Assembly: GCA_000231825.2 (NCBI GenBank)
Contig: JH720319.1
Coordinates: forward strand, 810,592-874,591
Origin: Tetrahymena elliotti 4EA
Lineage: Eukaryota > Ciliophora > Oligohymenophorea > Hymenostomatida > Tetrahymenidae
Reading direction: 5' to 3'
Length of the DNA stretch: 64,000 nucleotides
The stretch's first letter is position 1. Each line of letters begins with the position of its first letter. Shown here piece after piece: positions 13,801-24,978 of this stretch. Made by a program: the position numbers and the translations under genes. The notes beneath the pieces are model-generated. The model made no database searches. It worked only from the letters and a program-made list of their open reading frames with translations, and was not told the origin of the DNA.

Positions 13801-14233
13801 ACTTAAGACCAACCATCTATAAAAATCTTCTACTATATTGAGTTAAAGTCTTTTAGATTTCAACACTGCTAGTAATTTAACATCAACCTCAATTAAATCA
13901 GGCTTTAATAATTAAAATTAAATAAATGAATTGAAGTCATTTAATGAATGTGCAAAAGCATTCATCAGTAAATTAGAGAACACAAATAAAACAAATGAAA
14001 ACAATTAACTAATCGACCAATATCTAAACCATGTTCGTAATAGAATAACTCAACTGAAAAATAAAAAAAAGAACACAGAAATAGATCTTATTTTGGTTAA
14101 TACTAAAATAATCTAGGAAATAGAATAAACTAATACAAGCCAAAAATAAAAAATGCCTCATAATCTCTCTTAATAATTAGATGAAATATATTAATAAATT
14201 AAAAAAAATATTTTTATTTATTCATGCCAATGA
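10808..14233 (+). CDS. intronless Q/N-rich protein, 1,141 residues
   Basis: A single uninterrupted ciliate-code frame of 1,142 codons from ATG at 10808 to TGA at 14231-14233; the length is an exact multiple of three. The product is not recognised. It is dominated by Asn, Gln, Ser and Lys, with many Gln encoded by TAA/TAG, and includes stretches such as QQQQYIK and short Asn runs. It looks largely disordered and prion-like. The N-terminus (KMKLKKSIISKKL-like segment near 11060) is basic. The last ~170 residues are more ordered and probably helical: KSFNECAKAFISKLEN, YLNHVRNRITQLKNKK, then a tail ending FIYSCQ. No enzyme motif is seen. Such proteins are common in ciliates; RNA- or cytoskeleton-scaffold roles are possible but unsupported here. 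Confidence 0.8.
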
Positions 14234-15076
14234 TCAATCTTTTTTTTTCTTTATCTCATCTACATTTTTTTTTTCTTTCATCTAATAATTAAACAAATTT
14301 AAAATAATTATTTTTTTTTTAATTTATTCTGTACATATGAGCCTTTATTTTTACAAGATTTTTATTTTAACTGTAAATTGAGAATACCTTAAAAGAAAAA
14401 AAAGTCCAAAAAAGTTGATTACAACATCAAAAAGAATATTTTCTTTGCAAAATAATTTAATTAGTTGTGTAATGTTATTTAGTTAAATTCGTTAAAGTCT
14501 ATTATTACTATTTCTACATCACAACAATATTTAGTTTTATATTAATAAAATACTAAAAATGTTTTAATGAAAACAACTTTCAAAAAAAAAATGAAGAAAA
14601 TAATCTTTCTAAATGTGGATAAAAAAGTAGAATTTTTTTAAATTTCAAAAATAATTTTAACTTATTATTTATGATTATTTGCAAATACCAAATAGATAAA
14701 AGATATTAGTGTAAATTAGAATGGATAAGTTAATATTTGTAAACTAAGATAAGTAATTTAATTTGGACAAATATTGAGTTTTGTAAAAATTTATTTAGAT
14801 TAATAGTGAATAATAGATTGGAAATACATTACATTAAAAAAACAAATTTAAGAAATTGGTTTGTCATTTAAGCCTCTGAAGATTACATTTAGTAATTGTT
14901 TTGATATCTTAAGTAATAGCTTTTATTACTAAAGGATTTATTCACAAATTATTAAACCCTTTGTGAAGTTTATTTTTATTTATATCTGAGCTTATCTAAT
15001 AAAAAATATTATCAAAAAATAAATAAATAAAAAGATTTGCAAAATTTATATCAAAGTTTTATAGATATTATTTCAG
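14234..15076. other. intergenic spacer
   Basis: A+T-rich sequence with T-tracts just after the upstream stop. Holds the 3' end of the Q/N gene and the promoter of the SIS-domain gene. Nothing else recognised. Confidence 0.4.
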
Positions 15077-16828
15077 ATGCTCAAAAATATTTCCCAATAA
15101 GCAAAATCATAAGCGGCTGAATTCTTAGCCTTAGGTGATTAATTCAGATTAGGAGATCTTCCTACTGAATAATAGGCTCCTTAGACTATTAATTTAGCAG
15201 AAAATAGCAAAGAAAATCTTCCTAAAGCTGTTGAATAAGTTAAAGAACTCGATATCATAACTCTCAATACATTAGCTTCTAAAGTTAATGAATTAGAAGC
15301 TATGTATAAAGCTGTTTCTGAAACTTTTGAGTCTGGTAACAAAGTTTATCTTTGTGGATGCGGAGCTACTGGTCGTCTCAGTTTAGCTTTAGAGTAAGTT
15401 TTTAGATAGGAAGTTGCTCATTTGAAAAGAGATGCTTTGAAAGAAAGTGTTGTTAGTTTAATGGCAGGTGGTGATTTAGCTTTGATTAAAAGCGTTGAAG
15501 ATTTTGAAGATCACCCTGAATATGCTGTTGAACATATGAAGGACCTCTAGTTCGGTCCTAATGATTTACTTATTGCTAGTACCGAAGGAGGAGAAACTCC
15601 TTGGGTTATTGGAGCTACTAATTATGCTTCAGAATACAGTTCTCGTAGACCATATTTCCTCTACTGCAATCCAGATGATAGATTAAAGGTAGAACGTAGC
15701 AAAGAAGTAATTGCAAATCCTAAAATTAACAAAATTAATTTAACAGTTGGTCCTATGGCAATTACAGGCTCTACTAGAATGTAATCAACAACCATATTGA
15801 TGTATGCTATCGGTTTGGCAATTTTCCATTGTCATCAATTAACTGGTACCACTAAAGAAGAAGCAGATAATACTTTTGTTAAGGAAGCTACGAACAAGCT
15901 TAATGTCTTTACAGAGCATTTTAAAAATACTAATATTGGATCCTTGCTTTCTCCTTTAACTGAATTTGAAAGCTCTATTTATAAATAGAATAACTTTATA
16001 TTTTATGAAACAACATCTTATTTTGGTTTGAGTGTCTTAACCGATACCACTGAGCGTTCTCCTACATTTTCTTTGTTCCCCTTTGAAAATCAATAAGATA
16101 TTAACTAAAAAGACTTTTAACCTTCACTCTGTCATTTGTTAATGATAGAAGATCCTAACTTGCCCTACACACTTAAAGAAGGATAAACTTTGGTATAGAG
16201 AGCCTGGTTTGATATGCTTGGTGGAAGATAAATCAGAGGATTAGACTCACCTTACTTCTAAAAGTATGAATAAAAGGTTGCCACAAAAAGAGCTTTGGGT
16301 TATAATTTCTCTCCAGAAATTGTGGAATTACGTAGATAATATTGCCCTAAAACCTCCAGCCATTACTTCTTTGCTGTCCAAAGAGTTGTAAGTGATGAAG
16401 GTAAGGTTACCCTTAGATTAGCCATAAAAGAAGACAAAACAGATAAAGTTATTATTTCTAGTGAATTTGATCTTACTCCATTCTAAAATAGAAGACTTGA
16501 TGAATCCATCTTTTTGAAAATACTCTTAAATACCCACTCAACTCTTGTTATGTGCAGACTTGATAAAGTTAAAAGTAACATCATGATTTGGGTGAGACCT
16601 TCTAATCTTAAGTTAATTGATAGATCAATAAGATATATTTAATATTTCATTAACGACAGAGCTGAAGAATTAAAAAAAATAAATCTTGAAGCTTTTAACT
16701 CAATTAACTATAAATTAATCTGTGAAGCACTCTTTTCTGAATCAGAAACTCTTGAATATGGATAAGCTATTGTCCTAAAAACCACTGCAAGAATCCTCAA
16801 TGATATGTTTGGCATAAATGACTTCTGA
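15077..16828 (+). CDS. glucokinase regulator / MurQ-family two-SIS-domain protein
   Basis: A single exon of 584 codons (583 residues), near the size of animal glucokinase regulatory protein (GKRP, about 625) and about twice bacterial MurQ, so probably two SIS (sugar-phosphate-binding) domains. The first domain is unmistakable: CGCGATGRLSLA near residue 92, a GGDLALI-like segment near 145, STEGGETPWVIGA near 175 and VGPMAITGSTRMQSTT near 232. These are the phosphosugar-binding and MurQ/GKRP signature segments. The second half is more divergent (RVWFDMLGGRQIRGLDSP, then FFAVQRVVSDEGKVTLRLA). Known family members either inhibit glucokinase in response to fructose phosphates or cleave N-acetylmuramate 6-phosphate ether; the eukaryotic length favours a GKRP-like sugar-phosphate sensor, but ligand and partner are inference. 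The ATG follows a short A+T-rich leader. Codon choice is more ordered than in the neighbouring Q/N gene. Confidence 0.88.
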
Positions 16829-17820
16829 TCTAAAATATTTAAATAAATTAATAAATAAATTTAATTTGTAATTTTATTTTCCATTTTTAAAATATTTTAT
16901 TTCTTCATAATAAAATTATTAAATTTTAATTACATTATTCTAAGAACGAAACAAGTAAAAAAAAAATTCTAAAACTAAGTGCAAATACTCAAAAATTCTA
17001 GATTTATAATAAAAAATGAAGGAATAAATTATAATTGGACAGTCTAAAAAAGTTAATATTTGATGAGTTTTTTCAAAAATCACATTGTAAAAAATAAAAT
17101 TGATAAAAAAAATTATATTTGAGAACAAACAGTTCTTATTTTAAATAAAATGTGATGAAATTTGAAGGTTATTAAATTGTTTTAAGTTTTTGCTTATTTT
17201 AATACATTTGAAATATCTAATTTAAACTATGTTCACATAAAATAATTTTTGAATAAAATTCTATTTATTTTTTGCAAAAATATCTGCTACGAAACAAAAA
17301 ACTGTAAAAATTTTGTATTTATCTAGATTAACAAAAATTTTAAAATTAATTTAACAATTTTTTAAAGAATTAATCTGCCAAAAAGGTAATAAAGTTATAT
17401 AGAATATGATTCTTTTTCAAACATTCCATAGCTAAAAGAAAAAAATTTTAGTTCTGATGGCATTATCATTTTTGATTTAGTTATTGGTTTTTTAATTATC
17501 TTGATAAATTGTTGCAAGTTAAATGATGGTTACTTACATTTACTGAAGAAAATTAAATGAATAGTATAATAATATTATTTATTATTTTCATTTTTAAAAT
17601 TCGTCAAGTAAGTTATATAGTATTTTAAATATGATTTTTTCAAAAAATTTATTGTCTAAAAAAATAATTTTTGAATAGATTTTTATTTCTTCTACACAAA
17701 GATATTTAAATTTAACTAGAATACCTATAGTTAATAATTTTTAATATTTCTAATTTATTATGTAAAGAGGTTTTTGTAAACCAATCAATCCGGAATACCT
17801 TAATCTATTCTTCAGTACTA
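16829..17820. other. convergent intergenic spacer
   Basis: About 1 kb of A+T-rich DNA between convergent genes. No frame with coding character was found on either strand. Confidence 0.45.
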
Positions 17821-18741
17821 TCATTTATTTTAGACAAATCTAATTTCGTAAATATATGGCCAATTTTTACCTGTGACAAGAGTTTGTTTAGTTTCTTCAT
17901 TATAAGCTATACCATTAAGAACATTATTGTAGCCAACATACTTACTATATCCATCTTCACTTTCTAAAAACCTAACTAAAGGTGAAAAATCAAGTATAGT
18001 CTCTACATTGCCTGAATAAGGATCAAACACAACTATTTTTTGTGAAGTGAAAATATTGCAATATACCTTACCATCAATAATTTCTAATTCATTTAAACTA
18101 TTAAAAGCCTCTTTCTAGCTATTCTTTACATATACTATTTTTTTCACTGTAAAGTTTTCAGGGTTGATATGAAAAAGCCTATCAGTTCCATCTGTTGCAA
18201 TAATTGTATCTTCTGATAATGTGTGCATTCCCCATCCTTCTCTCATTTCCTTAGGTAAAGGATATTCTTCAAGTATTTCAGATAAGTTTTCATCCATTTT
18301 ATAAACGATATCATTTTTATAAGTCATCATAAAAATAACATTTTTACCAGTTTTTTTATCTTTAATCATAGCTGAACCTTCTCCAAAAATTTCAGAATCA
18401 AAAGTGTAGGAGTTTTTAATAGACATATCATCCAAATCAATAAAATGAATTTCAGTCTAATTTTCTAGACCTGTGCTCTCAAGAATTAAATTTTTGCTAA
18501 CAAAAGTAAATCCTTCTACGAAAAATAGCATATCTCTTTTAATCTTTTTCAGAACTTCAACTTTAACATCAAAATTAGCATTAAAAGTGAGTAAAGGAGC
18601 TTCTTCTTGTTAAATTAATCTTAGATTAGTCTATTTGAGCTTTTGTTCACTTTTTTTGTGTTATTTTTCTAACTAAGCTAAAACGCTAACAGAAAGAATT
18701 AAGACAATAAAACCTACAGATAGTGCTTTTTAAAAGCCCAT
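17821..18741 (-). CDS. secreted glutaminyl-peptide cyclotransferase (plant/bacterial type)
   Basis: Glutaminyl cyclase of the beta-propeller class (Glu_cyclase_2), which turns N-terminal Gln of peptides into pyroglutamate with release of ammonia. A single exon of 307 codons gives 306 residues. The N-terminus is a clear signal peptide (MGFQKALSVGFIVLILSV, then SVLAQ), so the enzyme enters the secretory path. Family blades are visible in order: VEGFTFVSKNLILESTG, a FGEGSAM segment, REGWGMHTLSEDTIIATDG, LNELEIIDGKVYCNIF, DPYSGNV and LNGIAYNEETKQTLVTGKNW near the end. It shows no similarity to the zinc-dependent animal QC. Two internal stretches read open in the standard code, but TAA/TAG codons link them in the ciliate code. 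Its upstream neighbour on the same strand is the DHHC gene; the 960-bp gap argues for its own promoter. Confidence 0.9.
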
Positions 18742-19702
18742 TTTGTTGTTGTTGGAAGTAAATTAATTATATATACTAACTATTTATTAGTTTTTAATTA
18801 TTTAAAAATCAGGTTCTATTTTTACAAATGCAAAGTTATCATAAATAATATCAAAAACGAATATCTATTAATTAATTGTCCAATCATACTCTAAAATGTA
18901 GTTATTAATGAATGTCAATAAAATTGAAAAAATTTCTTTAAATTAAAGTATTTATTAAAATTATTTCATTCAAAACAAAACTCATAATTAACAAAATTAA
19001 TTTATTCTTTGTTAAAGATCTTCTCAATTTGAAAAGAAAATTTTGATTTCTCATTAAATTAATATACAAATTGTTTTCTTTCTGTCAAAATTAATTGAAG
19101 CAATTTAATTAAATAAATAATAATTTTGATTATCAAAATTAAAAAAGTTACATATGATCTTTTTTTATTAGAAATTGGAATGATTAATTAAATTAAGACT
19201 TATACTTAGAATAAAAGAAATTATGAGATATTCAAACAGGTGATTTTATAAATAAAAAAATATTTAAAGTTGAATTAAGATAATTATTTGATTTGATTTT
19301 TGATTTAGATAACAACAGAGTAATAGAAGGATAAATATTTTATTTGAGGCTTAACTAAAATATTTTTAATTTTATTTTAAAAGAATAACAATATTATTAT
19401 ATAAAGAGGGTGTCATTTCACTTTCTAATAAAGCTTAAGAATATTTTTTTAAAAATAAGAGTAGAGTTGATGTTAGAAAAATTTGATAGAAAATACATTT
19501 TTGATAGAGATATAAAATAAGACTTTAATTGTGAGTATATATTTTGTTATTTTAGAGAGAGGTAAATTTGTTAAACTTTTAAATTAATATAATTTTGTTA
19601 TGGTTTTATAGTTTTATATCAGAAATTTTTGAGAATTTGAGACTGAACTGATAATATTAAAAATAAAATTAGAAATTCTTTTTAAGTTTGGGCAAAATTT
19701 TT
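18742..19702. other. intergenic spacer
   Basis: A+T-rich; contains the promoter side of the glutaminyl cyclase gene and the 3' flank of the DHHC gene. No additional gene was recognised. Confidence 0.4.
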
Positions 19703-22700
19703 TCAAAATTCGTTTAATAATAGATTATATCGCTAATTGTCTGATACTATTATTCTTGGTTAAAATATTGGACTTTTGGAAGTACACCAGTTAAAGTAAT
19801 TTTTGGGGTCTTTATCACAGTCTAGATCTCTAAGCTGCTCTCTAGTTGTTAATCGCCTAATTATTTTTAAAATAAACATTTTAGTTAAAAATGTATCTTT
19901 TTAGGGAACAAGTAACAATTAGGAATTGATAAAAAATTTACTTGCACTAAATAAAGATATGAAAACCCCATAAATAGAGTACATAGAGCCAAGATAAAAA
20001 AATAATTAGAATGTATACTATCCCTAAGACAAGTTAAGCAGCTATTATTAAATTTAAATAAAAATTTTTAATATAAAGAATATTTACTAATGTTAATTAC
20101 TTGTGAGAGGATTGGAGCTAGAATCTTTTTTATCAACTAAGTATAAGATTTCAGAGATTAATTAGAATAGAAAAGTGAATTTTAGCAATGATAGAAAACT
20201 AAAGAAGTATTTATAATTGTACTTTCCTATACAATTATTTACAAATTTACAATGATGATCGAATACTTCAACACAGCAATCACAGTAAGTACAATGAGAA
20301 GATCTGAGTGGCCTAAATATTTTACATGTCACGCAATATTTTCTACCATTAAAATTGTACTTTTAGTTATCCTATGCAGCCATTTAATATGATTAATTTT
20401 ACAAATCGAAAAAATTTTTATTTTAAATTGTTTCATTTTTATTTCTCACAATACTTCCATTTAAAGGATTTTACTGCATAAGAGAATCAGATAACCTTTT
20501 AATGTTTTGTTCGTACTTTGCCATCTCATAACTAAATTTCTCATTTAGCTTGGTTGCTTGGTTATTTAATTTGCTCGATTTATTTCCAAAGAATATATTA
20601 ATGTTATTGCAGTTATTACTTATGTTATTTTGGGTATTTAAGTTCATGCTTACTTTTAAATTGGTATTGTTTTTAGGTGTAATATTGTTACTTTGTAATG
20701 ATAACATCATAAATTATTTGTGAGCATCTTGATCTTACTCATTTTAAGATGAATTATTGAATGTTTCAGTTACTTAGTTAACTTTTTCTTAGCAGGTTGG
20801 GTTATTGTTACTATTAAATTTAGAAAAATTTTATGGTTGGTATTTTAAAAAGATGTTAGTTGTTTTTTATTCTTCAGTATGCTAAGCTTTGTTTTCATCT
20901 TCTAAATCTCTATTATTGGATTCAATTATTGATTCGTATATTTTATTTTGCTAATTTATTTCGTATTATGAATTAGTTGAGTTAGAATTCATGTTAAGAG
21001 TGTTAATATTAATGCATTTTTAAGCCTAAAAAAAGATATTTGGTTTAATATTTTTACAGTTTACTATTTGTTAATCGGATTGTTAAAGATTATTCTCGCT
21101 ATTTGTAATGGGAATTTTATTTTTCTAATCAGTTTGATTTTAATAGAATTAGGCTGAATCTTGAATTTATTAAATGGTTTTATCTGAATTTTGTTACAAT
21201 ATTTAGATTTTATTTGGTTAAAAATTTTCCTTAAAATATTGTTATTGTTAGGCTTAGGAATATTGATCAGCAAATAAATTATTAATTTAAGTAATATTAG
21301 ATATTTGATCATTTATTTAATTATTTGTGAAGGCAATTTAATTAATTTCATTTACGTAGTTATTGTTTTTCTTAAATTGAATTCTTTATTTATTTTACTC
21401 CTGATCGTCATCACCGTCTATCTATTCTATTTAACTTACTCCATTAGTATTTTCTTATTTATTAATATTTGATTCCTCTATTTTCTTTTCCTTCATTTCA
21501 ATTTAAAATTATTTACCCTTTAATTCCTTTTCATTTTAATTCAAGTTTTCGACTTTATCTTATGATTTATTTTCATGTTAATTATTGTAGCAAGCAAAGT
21601 CATTTATGTCAATTTTAGGAGATATCATATTTTCTTATAAAAGTCCTGTGCTCCTAACTTTTAAAAAGTTTTTGTTATCAATTACTTCTAAATTAGATAA
21701 GGAGGCTATTGATTATTTCAATGCATTATTGTCTTAGTTCAGTTGTTTGCTGCTAACAGAAACTGTAGACCCATCTTATTTCTCTTTTGGTGCTGAGTTA
21801 CTATATTTCTATTTTTCTTATCCTTAGTTCTCGATAACAGCTGACTGCTGTAAATTTTATCCTTAAGCATTTCCTAAAACTCTATATTCATTAAAACTTT
21901 CCAGATTTGCCTCATTTGGTAATGTGTCAATTTTAGAACATGTATTCATTTATGTTTATTAAGTAATTTTCTATCGGCTAGCTTTTCTTTCTAAAAATGA
22001 ATAAATAGTTCTTCTCTTTTTAATTTCTCCTCCTTCTTGCTCTTTATTTTCTTCCTCATCTTCTTTTTCTGCTTCATTTTAAATTTAAATGTGCATATGA
22101 AATTTTTCTCTTTAGTCATTTTGTTAGCTTGAATTTATTTTGTTATTATTATTATTGCTGCTATTTTTCTGTTAATTTTAATTTGACTTTTCTTCTTCTT
22201 TTAAATGATCCTCATCAGCTTGTGCTTAGTTCTGGGTATTAAACTCAGTTGTATTTCTTTATGTATTTTCTGACCATTCATCTCTTTTGCTATTTGATCT
22301 CCTACTCATACTGCTTTCTTCTTCCACAGGAACAAATGGATTTTACATTTTTATTTGAGCAAACTAAAAAGAAGATTCTTGTTTTTCTTTCATTTGTTAG
22401 ATTTGTTATCTTCTGAGATTGGCTTCTATGTTTTTGTGGGTATTTTAGCTAAACTAGCTTAGTTATACCTAATTATTCTCTTTATTTTCACTTTGAAGAT
22501 TATAATTATCTGCATTGTTTGATGTAGTATAAAGCTTTTGTTCATTTAAACTTGTTTTTTTATATAATTATTAATCTAATTTAACTGATTCTTTTAGATC
22601 TATTTTTTTACTAGTATTCATACTGTTGTTAACACTAAAGTTAAAATTTCCATGCTTATATATATGAGGATTAATAGAGCCTGCTTTTTTAAAGATAATT

Positions 22701-23467
22701 AAATCTGAATTAATGTGTGTTTTAGCACTTTACAGTTAATTACCATACGAAACATCTACTTTACTGGTATTAATTCCACTTATTTTTAGATGACTTTAAT
22801 CATTATTGCCCTACTTTTAGAATTAAGATTAATCATTTTCTAAATCTACTATCATCCGGTAAGCCTTTTCATTAATCATATCTTCAATATTGTCTATCCT
22901 GTCATGCAATTTTGGGATAGTTTAAATCATTTTCCGTCGAGGAATATATCCGGGATCAGAAAATTAAGTGAAAATTGTAAATAAAATCATCAAGCTAAAA
23001 ATGATAATGTAAAATAATCCCAAGATAATTGAAACATTATTCATAACATAAGGAATTACAAATGTTAAGTGAATGACCCCCATTAAGGTAATAAAGAACC
23101 AAAATAATAAATTCCAGATATAATGAATGCGAGGACCAAGTTAAATAAGACCTGATAGAACGAAAGAATGTTGACCCTTCCAAAATTAGTATAAGTAGTT
23201 AGTAGTATTAGTAGATTATATAGCTTTGGAAACTTTAAGATGGTCATTGTTTTGTTAATTGTATTGTGATTTGATAGTCTAATCCTGAACAGATTTTGAG
23301 TTTAAATTCTAAACAAAACGAGTAGAGTTACTCCTAGAATATGAACTGATGTTCTGCTTAGATGAATTATTTTCATTTTCCTGCCTTTTTGAATTCAACA
23401 TAGACTAGTTTAAAAAGGATTAATCTTTGCTTTTGTTGACTTCATTACTTTTATTTGTTTGCTGCAT
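19703..23467 (-). CDS. DHHC palmitoyltransferase with giant internal insertion
   Basis: Protein S-palmitoyltransferase, a multipass membrane enzyme. Three exons close exactly in frame: 23467-20101, 20041-19942 and 19856-19703 (introns of 59 and 85 bp), giving 1,206 residues. An in-frame TGA just before the ATG fixes the start. Order: Ser/Asn-rich N-terminus; [18 protein letters not shown] entering two membrane segments at about residues 115-165; the DPGYIPRRK motif at about 170; about 860 residues of Asn/Gln/Ser-rich low-complexity sequence; the Cys-rich domain from about 1045 ([15 protein letters not shown], then [21 protein letters not shown] at about 1070); two more membrane segments; and a TTRE motif near the C-terminus. 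Typical family members have only a few tens of residues between DPG and the Cys-rich domain. All catalytic residues look intact, so activity is expected. Neighbours give no clue to substrates. Confidence 0.92.
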
Positions 23468-24978
23468 TCAAGTAACTAAGACTTTTTTATTAGTTTTTGC
23501 TTAATTAGTAATTATAGAGAAGATGACAGAAAAATCATACAGAAAGTAATAATTATTTATTTATAAATATAGTTAACAAGCAAGCATTGAATGCATTTTT
23601 AATTAGATTTCAAAAAATTTAGGTAAAAAAAATTTTTAGAATATGATTTCGTTAAAGATATAATCTATGTAAGAATCAGCATTTGTAATTGTGCTTTAAT
23701 AATACCATATTAATTAAATACTAAATTTTCTTCTTCATCTTCTTTTAATTTACAAAAGAAAAGCTTCATTAAGCTGTATTTTCTTTTAAATATTATTCTT
23801 AAAATCTAAATACATACATAAAATAAACAAATTTTAAATTTTATTTCAGAAAGTATTTATCGATTTACACCTATTATTTTAATCACCTTACAGTCTTAGA
23901 AATAAATATGGTTCTAATAAAAGATATTTTTCTTGCTTTGCTATTATTGAATTTCAATTTAATATGTTAATTTCATCATTTTTTATGATTTAAATACTTT
24001 TTTTATATTACACATTTTTAAATTCTTTACAGTAACTTGACATTTTTGAAGACTTAACAAACTTTGCTTTATTTTTTTTCCCCCCTTTCAATTAAATTCC
24101 TACATAATAACCCACATTAGTTGTGTTGTAATTAGACTTAAATAAATCCAATTTTCTTATAGCATTAGATAAAGAAGAAATAAATTTTATTTTCAGTAAG
24201 AGCATAGATAAAAATTGACTTATTTATTTCTGCTAACACAATAAATGAAATGATCTATTTGTCTATCTCTAATAAATGTAAATTTAACAAGCATGTTATC
24301 TTCAGTATAAAAATATGAAAATCTAATTAATTTGTCCAAAATTTATTTTTGTAAAATAAAATCATACTATAAAATATTAACTAAAATAGAATTAAAATCT
24401 ATCATAAAACAATATTTAAAAACTCCATGTCATTATTTTAGTAGTAATCATTAACTTTTTCATTCAAACTTCTTCTAAAATTGTTAGAATAAAAAATGAA
24501 TAAAATTCTTTTACAATTGTAAGAAGTGTAACATAAAACTCTAAATAAATTTAACAAAATAGATAAAGATAAAACATAATATTGGTTTCTAGCTAAAATT
24601 AAACCAATTTATACCCTAATTTTTATTAATTTTTTTAGCTGATAGTTTTTTTAAATTTGTATTTCGAATCAAAATAGAAATGATGCATTGAAGCTTGCAC
24701 AATAAAAATTTAAAAATTCTTTCATCAAATTAGATAAATAATTTTTGATTGGATTTTTTTTTTTAGAATAGATTTATTTTGAATAAATTTATTAAAAAAA
24801 AGTTAAACTCTATTATTTGAAAAAAATATATTTAAAATTTTAATTTTTACTAAAAATTTTTTAATGTTGTGATAAAATTTAAAAAATTTTTTGTGTTTTT
24901 TATTAGTAGAAAATATCAAATCTTTAAATTAAATTATTTTTTTGTTTTTTATTTATTCAAAGAAGCATAGTAAGCAAA
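23468..24978. other. divergent intergenic region
   Basis: About 1.5 kb between the divergent DHHC and B-box genes, A+T-rich throughout. It contains one T8C6 tract at about 24072-24085, not a telomeric C4A2 repeat. No gene seen. Confidence 0.45.

Noticed and set aside
21064..21312. 82-codon minus-strand frame rich in Ile, Lys and Asn
   Set aside because: It is in a different phase from the DHHC gene, whose own frame stays open across this stretch.
24072..24085. T8C6 tract as a possible telomere or C4A2 remnant
   Set aside because: Only a single run of six C with no repeat unit; not telomeric.
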